Below, one piece after another: positions 1 to 7,494 of a stretch of 17,901 nt of DNA (its first letter is position 1; each line of letters begins with the position of its first letter). Below the pieces are notes generated by a model that had not been told where the DNA came from, searched no databases, and saw nothing but the letters and a program-made list of their open reading frames with translations. The position numbers were made by a program, and so were the translations under genes. Location of the stretch: positions 1 to 17,901 of the forward strand of contig JAJRUK010000362.1 in NCBI GenBank assembly GCA_024277835.1, in the 5' to 3' direction. This DNA is from Planctomycetota bacterium. GTDB taxonomy: Bacteria > Planctomycetota > Phycisphaerae > UBA1845.

Positions 1-324
1 GTTTTGAAGCTTTTTCCGAATGATGCGCGGGGGTGGGTGGTGGCGAAACAAGTGTGCCGGTCGGGAACTTCGATCGGGGCGAATGTGCGTGAAGCGGATG
101 GCGCTCTGACGGACTCGGACTTTGCTTACAAGATGAGCATATCGAGAAAAGAGGCGAATGAGACGGAATACTGGATCGAGCTTGCAATTCGTGCTGAGTT
201 GCTGCCTGCCGAAGAGGCGGGTGTCTTACGATCCGAAGCTAGTGAACTCAGTCGCATCCTTTCAACAATCGTACGAAAGACGCAAGCGCATGTATTACAG
301 GACAAGGCGCGACAACGAACATGA
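1..324 (+). CDS. Four-helix-bundle protein (S23/IVP family), 5'-truncated by window edge
   Basis: The reading frame is open from the first base and stops with TGA at 322-324. The visible 107 residues match the TIGR02436 / S23 ribosomal-intervening-sequence family: the core KQVCRSGTSIGANVREADGA is the family signature (R-SGTSIGANV-EA), followed by an SRKEANETEYWIELAI helix and a C-terminal helix with RILSTIVRKTQ. Family members are about 115-130 residues, so roughly the first 10-20 residues (helix 1) lie upstream. A TTG at position 4 is a poor start because it would cut helix 1. The family forms small helical oligomers related to the Avd accessory protein of diversity-generating retroelements; its cellular role is not settled. 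It is followed by 8-bp tandem repeats and then a Bat operon. The family call is sure; the function is unknown. Confidence 0.88.
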   Translation, partial: VLKLFPNDARGWVVAKQVCRSGTSIGANVREADGALTDSDFAYKMSISRKEANETEYWIELAIRAELLPAEEAGVLRSEASELSRILSTIVRKTQAHVLQDKARQRT

Positions 325-352
325 TCACGACAATCAATACAATTAGCGCCCC

Positions 353-439
353 ACCGTTTCGACGTTTGGATTTTTCGACGTCTGACGTTTGGATATTTGG
401 ACGTTTGGACTTTTCGACGTTTGGACGTTTCGGCGTCTT
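353..439. repeat. About eleven degenerate 8-bp tandem repeats, consensus GACGTTTG
   Basis: Units read in order ACCGTTTC, GACGTTTG, GATTTTTC, GACGTCT (7 nt), GACGTTTG, GATATTTG, GACGTTTG, GACTTTTC, GACGTTTG, GACGTTTC, GGCGTCTT. The 8-bp period is not a multiple of three, so any frame through it yields an artificial WTF/LDV-rich peptide; it is not coding. The array begins 28 bp after the four-helix gene and stops 18 bp before the DUF58 start. Similar short repeats are often seen beside S23-type four-helix genes, from memory. No promoter or terminator is evident in it. Confidence 0.85.
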
Positions 440-457
440 CGCATCGCGAGTTGTTCG

Positions 458-1333
458 ATGATACCCAAGGAGCTACTAAAAAAAGTTCGTCAGATTCAGA
501 TACGCACGTCGCGCATGGTGAACGATGTGCTTGCGGGGCAGTATCATTCTGCGTTTCGCGGGCGGGGGATGGAGTTTGAGGAAGTCTGCCCATATCAGAT
601 CGGTGACGATGTTCGTTTGATCGATTGGAACGTGTCGGCGAGATACGGCGAGCCATTCATCAAGAAGTTTCGCGAAGAGCGCGAGCTGACCGTGATGCTC
701 GTGGTGGATGTAAGTCGGTCGGGACTCTTTGGCAGCGTCGAGCAGTTTAAGATGGACCTTGCGGCTGAGCTTTGCGCGGTGCTTGCGTTCTCAGCCATCA
801 AGAGCAACGACAAGGTCGGGCTGATTCTGTTTTCGGATCAAATCGAAAAGTATGTGCCCGCGAAAAAAGGGACGCACCATGTGCTGCGGATCATTCGCGA
901 GCTTCTGTACCATACGCCGGAAGGTCATGGAACGGATATTTCCGAGGCACTCAACTTTCTAAACCGGGTCACGATTCGCAAGTCGGTCTGCTTTCTGGTG
1001 AGCGACTTTTTGGCGAGCGACTACGAAGCTTCGCTGCGCATCGCACGGCGGCGACACGACCTGATCCCGATCGTCGTGAGCGATCCGCGCGAGTGGGAAC
1101 TGCCAGCCGTTGGCTTTGTGGAATTGGAAGACTCGGAGACCGGAGAGACGCGCCTTGTCGATACATCGAGTCGGCGGGTGCGGCGGGACTACGCAGCCAA
1201 CGCCCACGCGCGAGGCGTCGCTCGCGATCAGATGTTTCGGAAAATGGATACCGAAACGATCGACGTACGCACGGATCGGTCCTATGTCGAACCGCTAGTA
1301 TCCTTCTTTCGCAAAAGGGAGCGGAGACGGTAG
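458..1333 (+). CDS. DUF58 domain protein, first gene of the Bat operon
   Basis: A 291-residue protein beginning MIPKELLKKVRQIQI. The DUF58 signature spans about residues 36-70 (GRGMEFEEVCPYQIGDDVR, then IDWNVSARYGEPFIKKF). A VWA-like metal-site motif DVSRS follows at 84-88, and VSDF at 181-184. The ATG at 458 is chosen because the longer frame from TTG 389 would only translate the tandem repeats. No strong Shine-Dalgarno site is visible before it. Family members usually sit next to a MoxR AAA+ ATPase and VWA proteins and are thought to act with them on membrane or periplasmic targets. Here the MoxR gene is not visible upstream. There is no signal peptide or membrane segment, so it is likely cytoplasmic. 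Its stop overlaps the next start by one base (TAGTG). Confidence 0.93.
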   Translation: MIPKELLKKVRQIQIRTSRMVNDVLAGQYHSAFRGRGMEFEEVCPYQIGDDVRLIDWNVSARYGEPFIKKFREERELTVMLVVDVSRSGLFGSVEQFKMDLAAELCAVLAFSAIKSNDKVGLILFSDQIEKYVPAKKGTHHVLRIIRELLYHTPEGHGTDISEALNFLNRVTIRKSVCFLVSDFLASDYEASLRIARRRHDLIPIVVSDPREWELPAVGFVELEDSETGETRLVDTSSRRVRRDYAANAHARGVARDQMFRKMDTETIDVRTDRSYVEPLVSFFRKRERRR

Positions 1334-2481
1334 TGCGTGTTTGGTCTTCACAATTTCTGATGCGAACCGGGGGTTCCAAGCGGGCGGCGTATTGTGCAGT
1401 GGCCATCTTGGCGATGCTTATCGTTCAGGCGTGCGACAAGACGCCGGTTAAGAACGACACCGACCCACAACTCGATCGGCCACTCGTGCGGACCGCGGAA
1501 TCTGAGTTGGGGTCGGGTTCGGTTTCGCTTCGGTTTATTGTTGCGCCCGGCGACCTGCCGTATCAGGAAAAGGCGACGGTGCTCGTTGAGGTCGAGGCGG
1601 ATGCGGGTACGGTCGTTACGATGGAAAACTACTCGGACGCGATCCGCGGGGGCGATCATCGGTTCGAGCTTTCGGCGAAGGAGATCGAGCGGAAGGAAAC
1701 GGTGCCTCAACCTGATGGGCGGCTCGCCTGGACCTATCGGTATGAGCTTTCGTTTGTGCTGCCGGGTGAATATGAGCTTCCCGGTGCGGCGGTGACTTAT
1801 GTAACCACGCCCCCAACTTCTGACGCTGAGAATTCGGAAGCGGCGGAGTCGCCGGCGGGTGAGCCGAAATCACTTTCGACCGAAGGCGTGACGGTCATTG
1901 CCGAAGCAACCGCGGCGGCAGCCATGACGCCGGAGCAGCTTGCCCAGATCGAAGTGCTTCCCCCGGTGGAGATGGAAGAGAAGCGTAGCATTTGGGTTTG
2001 GCTCGGACCGCTCCTTGCGATTCTTGCGATTGCCGTGGTGGTGTTTCTACTGCGACGAGCGCGGAAAGCGAAGCCCGAGGTCATCGTTGTCATTCCCGCG
2101 CACGAGTGGGCGGACAAGGCGATAGCGCGATTGGTTTCTGAGGACTTGGCGGGTCGAGGATTGATTCAAGAGTTTCACTATCGCATTAGTGACATTCTTC
2201 GAGGGTATATTGAGCGTCGGTACGCGGTGCTCGCTCGGGAGATGACGACGGAGGAGTTTCTAGAAGCAGCCACGCGCGACGCACGGTTTGATGACATCGC
2301 TCGCGGCGAGTTGGATCAGTTTCTTCGAGCGTGCGACCTGGTAAAGTACGCCAAGCACCAGGCCACAACGGACGACGCGGAATCGTTGCTGAAGACAACG
2401 CGGGGATTCATCGCGCGAACGCGAGAACGGATCGCTGCCATCGCCGGCGCGGATGCGTCAAATGAAGGGCGGGCGGCATGA
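1333..2481 (+). CDS. BatD/DUF4381-like lipoprotein with transmembrane segment
   Basis: A 382-residue protein. The GTG at 1333 overlaps the upstream TAG and has GGAG at 1323-1326 with 6-nt spacing; ATG 1360 is the alternative and gives a neater signal peptide. Residues 10-34 form a basic then hydrophobic leader ending in a lipobox-like VQAC (Cys34). Residues about 60-195 look like an Ig-like BatD-type extracytoplasmic domain (ELSFVLPGEYELPGAAVTY). A membrane segment lies at 221-240, followed by RRARKAK. The C-terminal 255-365 helical domain contains YRISDILRGYIERRYAV, MTTEEFLEAA and FLRACDLVKYAKH, typical of the DUF4381/BatD C-terminal region. Predicted topology is a periplasmic domain with the C-terminus in the cytoplasm. 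It probably scaffolds the VWA proteins encoded next. Stop and next start overlap as ATGA. Confidence 0.85.
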   Translation: MRVWSSQFLMRTGGSKRAAYCAVAILAMLIVQACDKTPVKNDTDPQLDRPLVRTAESELGSGSVSLRFIVAPGDLPYQEKATVLVEVEADAGTVVTMENYSDAIRGGDHRFELSAKEIERKETVPQPDGRLAWTYRYELSFVLPGEYELPGAAVTYVTTPPTSDAENSEAAESPAGEPKSLSTEGVTVIAEATAAAAMTPEQLAQIEVLPPVEMEEKRSIWVWLGPLLAILAIAVVVFLLRRARKAKPEVIVVIPAHEWADKAIARLVSEDLAGRGLIQEFHYRISDILRGYIERRYAVLAREMTTEEFLEAATRDARFDDIARGELDQFLRACDLVKYAKHQATTDDAESLLKTTRGFIARTRERIAAIAGADASNEGRAA

Positions 2482-3584
2482 CCGAGTGGTTTCTTGAACG
2501 CTTTGCGCCCGGTGCGGTCTTCTTGTGGCTTACGGGTGCGTTTCTCCTCGTATTGCCGATGGTTTGGCTTCGAGCGCGGTCTCGCGTCGTGGCGACGGTT
2601 CGGTTTGGGTCGATGGAGTCACTATCGCGCGTTCGGACGAGCCTCGCGTCTCGGTTCCGGTTTGTTGTTCCGCTGTTACGTACCCTCGCGATTCTCTGTT
2701 TGCTCCTAGCGCTGCTTAGGCCACAGTCTGGCGGGTCGTACAAGGATAGCAACGAAGGAATCGCGATTCAGATGGTGCTCGATGTGTCGGGGAGTATGAG
2801 CGAAGAGGATTTCGTGTTGGACGGGCGTCGCGTGCGCCGGTTGGACGCGGTAAAATCTGTTTTTGAAGACTTCTCGCTGGGGACCGATGAGCTGCGCGGT
2901 CGCGAAGGCGATCTGATTGGAATGACAAAGTTCGCGATGTACGCGGACACGGTTTGCCCGCTGACGCTTGATCATGGAAGCTTGCGTGATCTTCTCCGTG
3001 AGACGGAAATTCCTGGCTGGGTGCGCGGTCAGCAAGTTCGGCAGCACGAAGAGGCGGGGTATACCGCACTGGGCGACGCGATCATCACGGCAACAGACGA
3101 TCTTCGACGGGCGGGAGAAAAGGCGATCGCGGGTGTGCCTGGGTCGGAGGCGGCGCGTAGTCGCATTATGATTTTGCTGACAGATGGCAAGGATAACCCC
3201 GCACCGATTCGCGGGACAACCGCCCCGGACCCGATCGAGGCGGCACGGGTGGCGGCGACGTTGGGGATTAAGATTTATACAATCGGGGCGATTGGGTCCT
3301 CGCCTCAGCAGCGGCGAGGGTTCCTCATGCGAGGTCGGGCGGAATTCGATGAGGGTACGCTACAAAAAATCGCCTCCATGACGGGCGGCAAGTATTTTCG
3401 AGCAACGGACACCGATTCGCTCGTAACGATCTATGATGAGATCGATCGACTTGAACGACGACGCACCGGCGAACGAACGTATCAGGATAACATCAGGGCG
3501 GCCACGCTTGCCATGATGGCGGGACTGTCGCTATTGATGCTGGAATTCTTGCTAAGCAATACGCGGTTTCGACGAATACCGTAA
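2478..3584 (+). CDS. batA: VWA-domain membrane protein, BatA type
   Basis: A 368-residue protein with an N-terminal BatA-type membrane region (hydrophobic 15-30 and 62-80), a von Willebrand factor A domain and a C-terminal membrane segment (341-358). The metal-ion-dependent adhesion site is complete: DVSGS at 102-106, the Thr of GYTALGDAI at 196, and LLTDGKD with Asp236. Length and layout fit BatA/BatB proteins (about 330-370 residues). The VWA domain, between the second and third membrane segments, is expected outside the cytoplasm and probably binds protein partners through a metal ion. The start overlaps the upstream stop (ATGA), with purine-rich GAAGGGCGGG just before it. Two bases separate it from the next VWA gene. 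The family is sure; the physiological role (named from Bacteroides aerotolerance) is not established here. Confidence 0.93.
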   Translation: MTEWFLERFAPGAVFLWLTGAFLLVLPMVWLRARSRVVATVRFGSMESLSRVRTSLASRFRFVVPLLRTLAILCLLLALLRPQSGGSYKDSNEGIAIQMVLDVSGSMSEEDFVLDGRRVRRLDAVKSVFEDFSLGTDELRGREGDLIGMTKFAMYADTVCPLTLDHGSLRDLLRETEIPGWVRGQQVRQHEEAGYTALGDAIITATDDLRRAGEKAIAGVPGSEAARSRIMILLTDGKDNPAPIRGTTAPDPIEAARVAATLGIKIYTIGAIGSSPQQRRGFLMRGRAEFDEGTLQKIASMTGGKYFRATDTDSLVTIYDEIDRLERRRTGERTYQDNIRAATLAMMAGLSLLMLEFLLSNTRFRRIP

Positions 3585-3586
3585 CA

Positions 3587-4744
3587 ATGAAACGAACTTA
3601 TCCCATCTCACTTTGGATTGTGTGGACCGCGGTCGTACCCGGTGCGCTTGCGGTTACGGCGGTGTTGATCGTTGCGTCGGCGGACCGAAGCGTCCTTGTC
3701 TTCGATCGACCTGACCTCTGGTGGTTGGGTTCGCTTGGCGCTGTGGCTGCGCTTCTTGCGATGTATAGCGCGGTGCGCCGACGACGCGCACTCACGACGT
3801 TTGCCTCTGCCGAGCTTGGGCCGCTACTGCTGGGTCGCGTAAGTGCGGGTCGGCAGGCATTTCGAGCTGGATTGTTCGTGCTCGCTATCGGGCTACTCGC
3901 TGCCGCGATCGTCGGACCGCGATGGGATAAGTATCTTGAAAAACAGAAAGTGTACGGGCGGGATATCGTCGTCGCGCTCGACGTTTCGCGTTCGATGCTC
4001 GCAAGGGACGTAACGCCCTATCGTCTCGCCAATGCAAAGCGGGAAATCAAGCAGCAACTAACCGAACGAGGCGCTTTTGCGCAGTCTAACCGTCTGGCCC
4101 TGATGGCCTTCGCGGGAACGACGTCGCTTCGACTGCCGCTAACGACCGATACCCTCGCGTTTCAAAGGAAGCTGGACGAAATCCACGTCGGAAGTGTGCC
4201 GCGCGGTGGCACCGCAATCGCTGAGGCTATCCGCTCAAGCGTCGAGCTATTCGCGCGGTCTCCTGAGCAGGCGGAAAGAGTCATCCTGCTGTTTACCGAC
4301 GGCGAAGATCATGAAGGCGGTCCGGTGGAAGCGGCCAAGGCTGCTTGGGAGGGGCACGGCATTCGTGTTTTCACGTTCGGCGTGGGCGACGACACCAGCA
4401 CCGTCGGGGCGGAGGTTCCTGAATCGCTGGGCGAAAATAAGCCGATGCTGTACGACGGGCAGATCGTTTTCTCGAAGCTCGACGTCGATGGTCTTCGTAA
4501 AATCGCGGAGGCGGGTCAGGGGGCGTATTTTTCGATCGGGCAGTTGTTTCGAGCGGTCAACATGATCGCAAGCATGAAGCGGTCGGAGCTTTCAACGGAA
4601 GAGCGGTTGCGACATAAACCTCGCTTCCAGTGGTTCCTGGCTGCGGCGATTGCACTGCTCTGCCTGGAGACGCTGGTACGCGAGGCGCGCAATGTTCAAG
4701 ACGACCGGGTCATTCGAACATGGCAACGGGAGGAAACGGCATGA
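3587..4744 (+). CDS. batB: VWA-domain membrane protein, BatB type
   Basis: A 385-residue paralogue of the preceding gene. Membrane segments lie at about 13-31, 46-62, 92-110 and 348-363. The VWA metal site is intact: DVSRS at 132-136, Thr209 in GGTAIAEAI, and FTDGED with Asp238. The family region following DGED (HGIRVFTFGVGDD) is also present. BatA and BatB are usually adjacent, as here. No Shine-Dalgarno site is seen in the 2-nt gap plus upstream coding end, which suggests translational coupling to batA. The C-terminus (VIRTWQREETA) overlaps the start of batC as ATGA, and it contains the batC ribosome binding site. Confidence 0.92.
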   Translation: MKRTYPISLWIVWTAVVPGALAVTAVLIVASADRSVLVFDRPDLWWLGSLGAVAALLAMYSAVRRRRALTTFASAELGPLLLGRVSAGRQAFRAGLFVLAIGLLAAAIVGPRWDKYLEKQKVYGRDIVVALDVSRSMLARDVTPYRLANAKREIKQQLTERGAFAQSNRLALMAFAGTTSLRLPLTTDTLAFQRKLDEIHVGSVPRGGTAIAEAIRSSVELFARSPEQAERVILLFTDGEDHEGGPVEAAKAAWEGHGIRVFTFGVGDDTSTVGAEVPESLGENKPMLYDGQIVFSKLDVDGLRKIAEAGQGAYFSIGQLFRAVNMIASMKRSELSTEERLRHKPRFQWFLAAAIALLCLETLVREARNVQDDRVIRTWQREETA

Positions 4745-5694
4745 TCGATAAACACGCTCCAATTGCGATGGCTTTACTCGTTACGTTCGTTGCCGTGGAT
4801 TCGTTCGCACAGGAAAAGGTCGCGGCGAAAAAGGATGCGACGCCGACGAGCGTTGCGCCCGCGCCAAAGGAGACCGCTCCGCAGTTGGTGCGCGAGGGCA
4901 ACAAGCTTCTTCTTGACGATAAGGCAGATCTCGCGCTGGAAAAGTACGACCTTGCGAAGACGCTCGCCCCGGAAGCCAGGGAGATCGCGTTTGCCGAGGG
5001 GCTGAGTCATTTCAAACTCGGCGACTACGCGACCGCTCGGGAGGAATTCTCGCAGGTGGCGGGCAGCGCCGGCGATGCGTTGGCCGACGACGCGCTATAC
5101 AGCAAGGGTACGTGCGATCACGCTGAGGCGCTGGCCAGCTCCGAGAACCCGGAACAGGCGATGGGGAAACTCGAGAGCGCGATGCGGACCTATCGCGACG
5201 TCCTGGGGCGGAATCCGAATCATCAGGCTGCCCGAGACGCGAATTTCAAGGCGGCCTCCATGTGGCGACAGATCAAGAAGCAGATGGAGCAGCAGAAGCA
5301 GGAACAGAAAAAAGACGGTGAGGGCGACGACGACAACGAGAAGAAGGACGATCAAGAGAAACAGGATCAGCAAGAGCAGAACGACGAGAAAAGCGACGAA
5401 GACCAAGAGCAGAGCGATCAGCAAGAGTCGGAGGATCAGCAGAAGGAAGATCAGGAATCCTCCGAATCAGAGCAGGACCAAAAAGAGAAAGAACAAAAGC
5501 AGGAACAATCCAAGAGCGACGAGCAAAAGGAATCGGACCAGCAGCAAGCGCAACAATCCGAAGAAGAGCAGGTTTCTCAGGAACAGGCGGAGCGCAAGCT
5601 GCGCGAAATGCTGCAGGAACTCAAAGACCGACAGAAAGCTAGAAAGAAACCTGTCAAACGTGTCCCTCCACCGCGCGGAGGCAAGGACTGGTAA
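4741..5694 (+). CDS. batC: BatC-type TPR protein with long Q/E/K/D/S tail
   Basis: A 317-residue exported protein. ATG 4741 overlaps the batB stop and is preceded by GGGAGG (4728-4733) at 7-nt spacing, which decides the start. Signal peptide 1-23 (cleavage likely after SFA). TPR-like helices cover about 47-175 (REGNKLLLDDKADLALEKYDLA; HFKLGDYATAREEF). Residues 187-277 contain only Q, E, K, D, S, N, G and A, with no hydrophobic or aromatic residue. A predicted amphipathic helix (283-302) and a basic tail ending in GGKDW follow; a terminal KDW is typical of BatC as I remember it. The coding strand is strongly purine-rich there, producing a leucine/valine-rich antisense shadow. It probably acts as an extracytoplasmic TPR partner of the VWA proteins, the tail serving as a flexible spacer. 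Confidence 0.9.
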   Translation: MIDKHAPIAMALLVTFVAVDSFAQEKVAAKKDATPTSVAPAPKETAPQLVREGNKLLLDDKADLALEKYDLAKTLAPEAREIAFAEGLSHFKLGDYATAREEFSQVAGSAGDALADDALYSKGTCDHAEALASSENPEQAMGKLESAMRTYRDVLGRNPNHQAARDANFKAASMWRQIKKQMEQQKQEQKKDGEGDDDNEKKDDQEKQDQQEQNDEKSDEDQEQSDQQESEDQQKEDQESSESEQDQKEKEQKQEQSKSDEQKESDQQQAQQSEEEQVSQEQAERKLREMLQELKDRQKARKKPVKRVPPPRGGKDW

Positions 5695-7494
5695 ATGAAA
5701 CTCACCGCTTGCCTGCTGTTGTTCGGAGTACTCAGTACCTCTGCGTCTGCCCAGAGTGCGGGGGTTGAGTTGCGGGTGGGCGCACAAACGATCGAGGTCG
5801 GCGAAGTCGTCTCAGCCCAGCTTGTCTGCACGAACACCGGTGACCCCAAGCTTCCGGCAATCACGACTCCCGCGGGCATTTCGCTTGAGTTGCTCAATTC
5901 CAATCCTTCGGTTTCGTCAAGAACGTCGTTCATCAATGGTCGACGCTCGAGCAGTAAGACGTACACCTACCCGCTTCGACTTACGGGGGTGAAGGCGGGA
6001 ACGTTTCTACTTGGTCCGTATGTGATCGAGGCGGGCGGTAGTTCTTACCAGACGAAACCCATTCGGATTTCCGTTCGGGGAGCATCAGCCACCAATCAAC
6101 CGCTCGGCGATCAGCTCGTGTTCGTAAAGCTCGAAGTCAGCAAGACGTCGCTCTATGTAACCGAGAGCTTTCGAGCGACGCTAACGATCGGTCTGCGGAA
6201 GGTCTACGTCGATGGGCAACTTCTCAACTATGACCAACTGCTTCGCAGTGTGGATGCGAACGCCTCGACGCTCGGCGGGTTTGGCCCACAGTTTACCCCG
6301 AGCGAGATTCGACTCTCGGACGCAAGTGGGATCCCCCACGAATATCTTTTGTACCGTCACCAAAGAGACATCCGCGGCGATGAAGTCGGCACGCTGACCG
6401 TCGGCCCGATCTTTTTGAAGGTGGATTACCCGACATCTTTTCGGCGGTCTTTCTGGGGACGCGGGCTGGAACCCTCCCGCACCAAGCGCGTGACCGCTCG
6501 GGCGGACGCCTATTCGATTGAAGTAAAAGGACCGCCCGTGACAGGGAGACCCACCGATTTCACGGGCGCGATCGGTCGCTACACGATCGCAGCCTCAGCG
6601 AAACCCGACCGAGTCACGCAGGGCCAGCCCGTGACGCTTGCGCTGACGATTCGAGGGGTTCCGATTGACGGTGTCGCAGGTCCGAATCTGTCGAAACAGC
6701 CGGAGTTGATGAGCCGGTTCGAGTTTTCAACCGGTGAACTTCGCGGAGACGTCGAACGCGCGAGCACGAAAGTCTTCCGTCGTGCGGTCTTTCCCAAACA
6801 ACAAGGTGAACAAACCATTCCGCCGATCCGATGGTCGTATTTCGATCCTCGTTCCGAGCGATATGTATCGCTGCATACCAAGGCGATCCCGATCACCGTC
6901 GATCCACCAGCGGGCGGCGAAGTACCGGATTTCTCGCTGGCAGATGCGGGCGACGATGCGTCGAACGGACGACTCACGGTCTTACAGGGCGGCATTTCGC
7001 CGAATGTCGTGAGCGTCGATCTTGTGCTGGACGACCAAGCGGTCGCGTTTGTTCCGGCGCAGATAGGGACAATCGTCATTGCCCCCCCCGCTCTTTACTT
7101 GTTGATGACGTTACTGCTTGGTCACCGGGCACGACTTCGCGGGGACCGGGGTTATGCGCGGCGGCGCGGTGCTCGCGGTCGCGTTCGTGCGGGCATCTCA
7201 GCCGCGATTAACGCAAACACTGCCACGGAGCAAACGGAGATGTTGGCGCAAGCGCTGACCTCATTTGTATCCGACATTTTCAACCTGCCGCCGGGTGAAC
7301 TGACCCCTGGCGACGTGGAAACGATCCTCGTGCAGAACAGCGTTGATGAGAACCTCACTCGGGAGATCGTCGAATTCCTCCGCTCCGCCGACGCCATCCG
7401 ATACGCACCGGCGACCGCGGAGATGAGTACCATGTCGGAAACTGCGGATCGTGTGCGGCGATGGGTTGATCTGATCGAAAAGACGACGGCATGA
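5695..7494 (+). CDS. batD: BatD family protein (oxygen tolerance), exported with C-terminal membrane anchor
   Basis: A 599-residue protein. Signal peptide about 1-19 (MKLTACLLLFGVLSTSASA before Q20). The large extracytoplasmic part (20-450) has the BatD pattern of repeated Ig-like domains: ELRVGAQTIEVGEVVSAQL near 25, YTYPLRLTGVKAGTFLLGP near 90, and the second repeat ASAKPDRVTQGQPVTLALTIRG near 300. One membrane segment lies near 458-476, followed by a very basic stretch (GHRARLRGDRGYARRR) and a cytoplasmic helical domain that resembles the C-terminal domain of the protein at 1333-2481. It starts directly after the batC stop, with GGAGG at 5677-5681 (13-nt spacing), and overlaps batE by ATGA. 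An in-frame C8 run lies at 7082-7089. Confidence 0.92.
   Translation: MKLTACLLLFGVLSTSASAQSAGVELRVGAQTIEVGEVVSAQLVCTNTGDPKLPAITTPAGISLELLNSNPSVSSRTSFINGRRSSSKTYTYPLRLTGVKAGTFLLGPYVIEAGGSSYQTKPIRISVRGASATNQPLGDQLVFVKLEVSKTSLYVTESFRATLTIGLRKVYVDGQLLNYDQLLRSVDANASTLGGFGPQFTPSEIRLSDASGIPHEYLLYRHQRDIRGDEVGTLTVGPIFLKVDYPTSFRRSFWGRGLEPSRTKRVTARADAYSIEVKGPPVTGRPTDFTGAIGRYTIAASAKPDRVTQGQPVTLALTIRGVPIDGVAGPNLSKQPELMSRFEFSTGELRGDVERASTKVFRRAVFPKQQGEQTIPPIRWSYFDPRSERYVSLHTKAIPITVDPPAGGEVPDFSLADAGDDASNGRLTVLQGGISPNVVSVDLVLDDQAVAFVPAQIGTIVIAPPALYLLMTLLLGHRARLRGDRGYARRRGARGRVRAGISAAINANTATEQTEMLAQALTSFVSDIFNLPPGELTPGDVETILVQNSVDENLTREIVEFLRSADAIRYAPATAEMSTMSETADRVRRWVDLIEKTTA

Noticed and set aside
353..439. 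CRISPR-like array
   Set aside because: The units are 8 bp with no spacers and no cas gene is nearby.
389..457. Upstream extension of the DUF58 protein from TTG 389
   Set aside because: It only translates the 8-bp repeats into a WTF/LDV-rich peptide; the family N-terminus begins at ATG 458.
772..1332. Open frame upstream of and continuous with the BatD/DUF4381-like gene
   Set aside because: It overlaps the well-supported DUF58 gene in another frame and its peptide is arginine-rich without domain features.
5095..5424. Minus-strand frame rich in leucine and valine that looks like a membrane protein
   Set aside because: It is the antisense of the purine-rich Q/E/K/D tail of batC, which automatically gives L/V/F codons.
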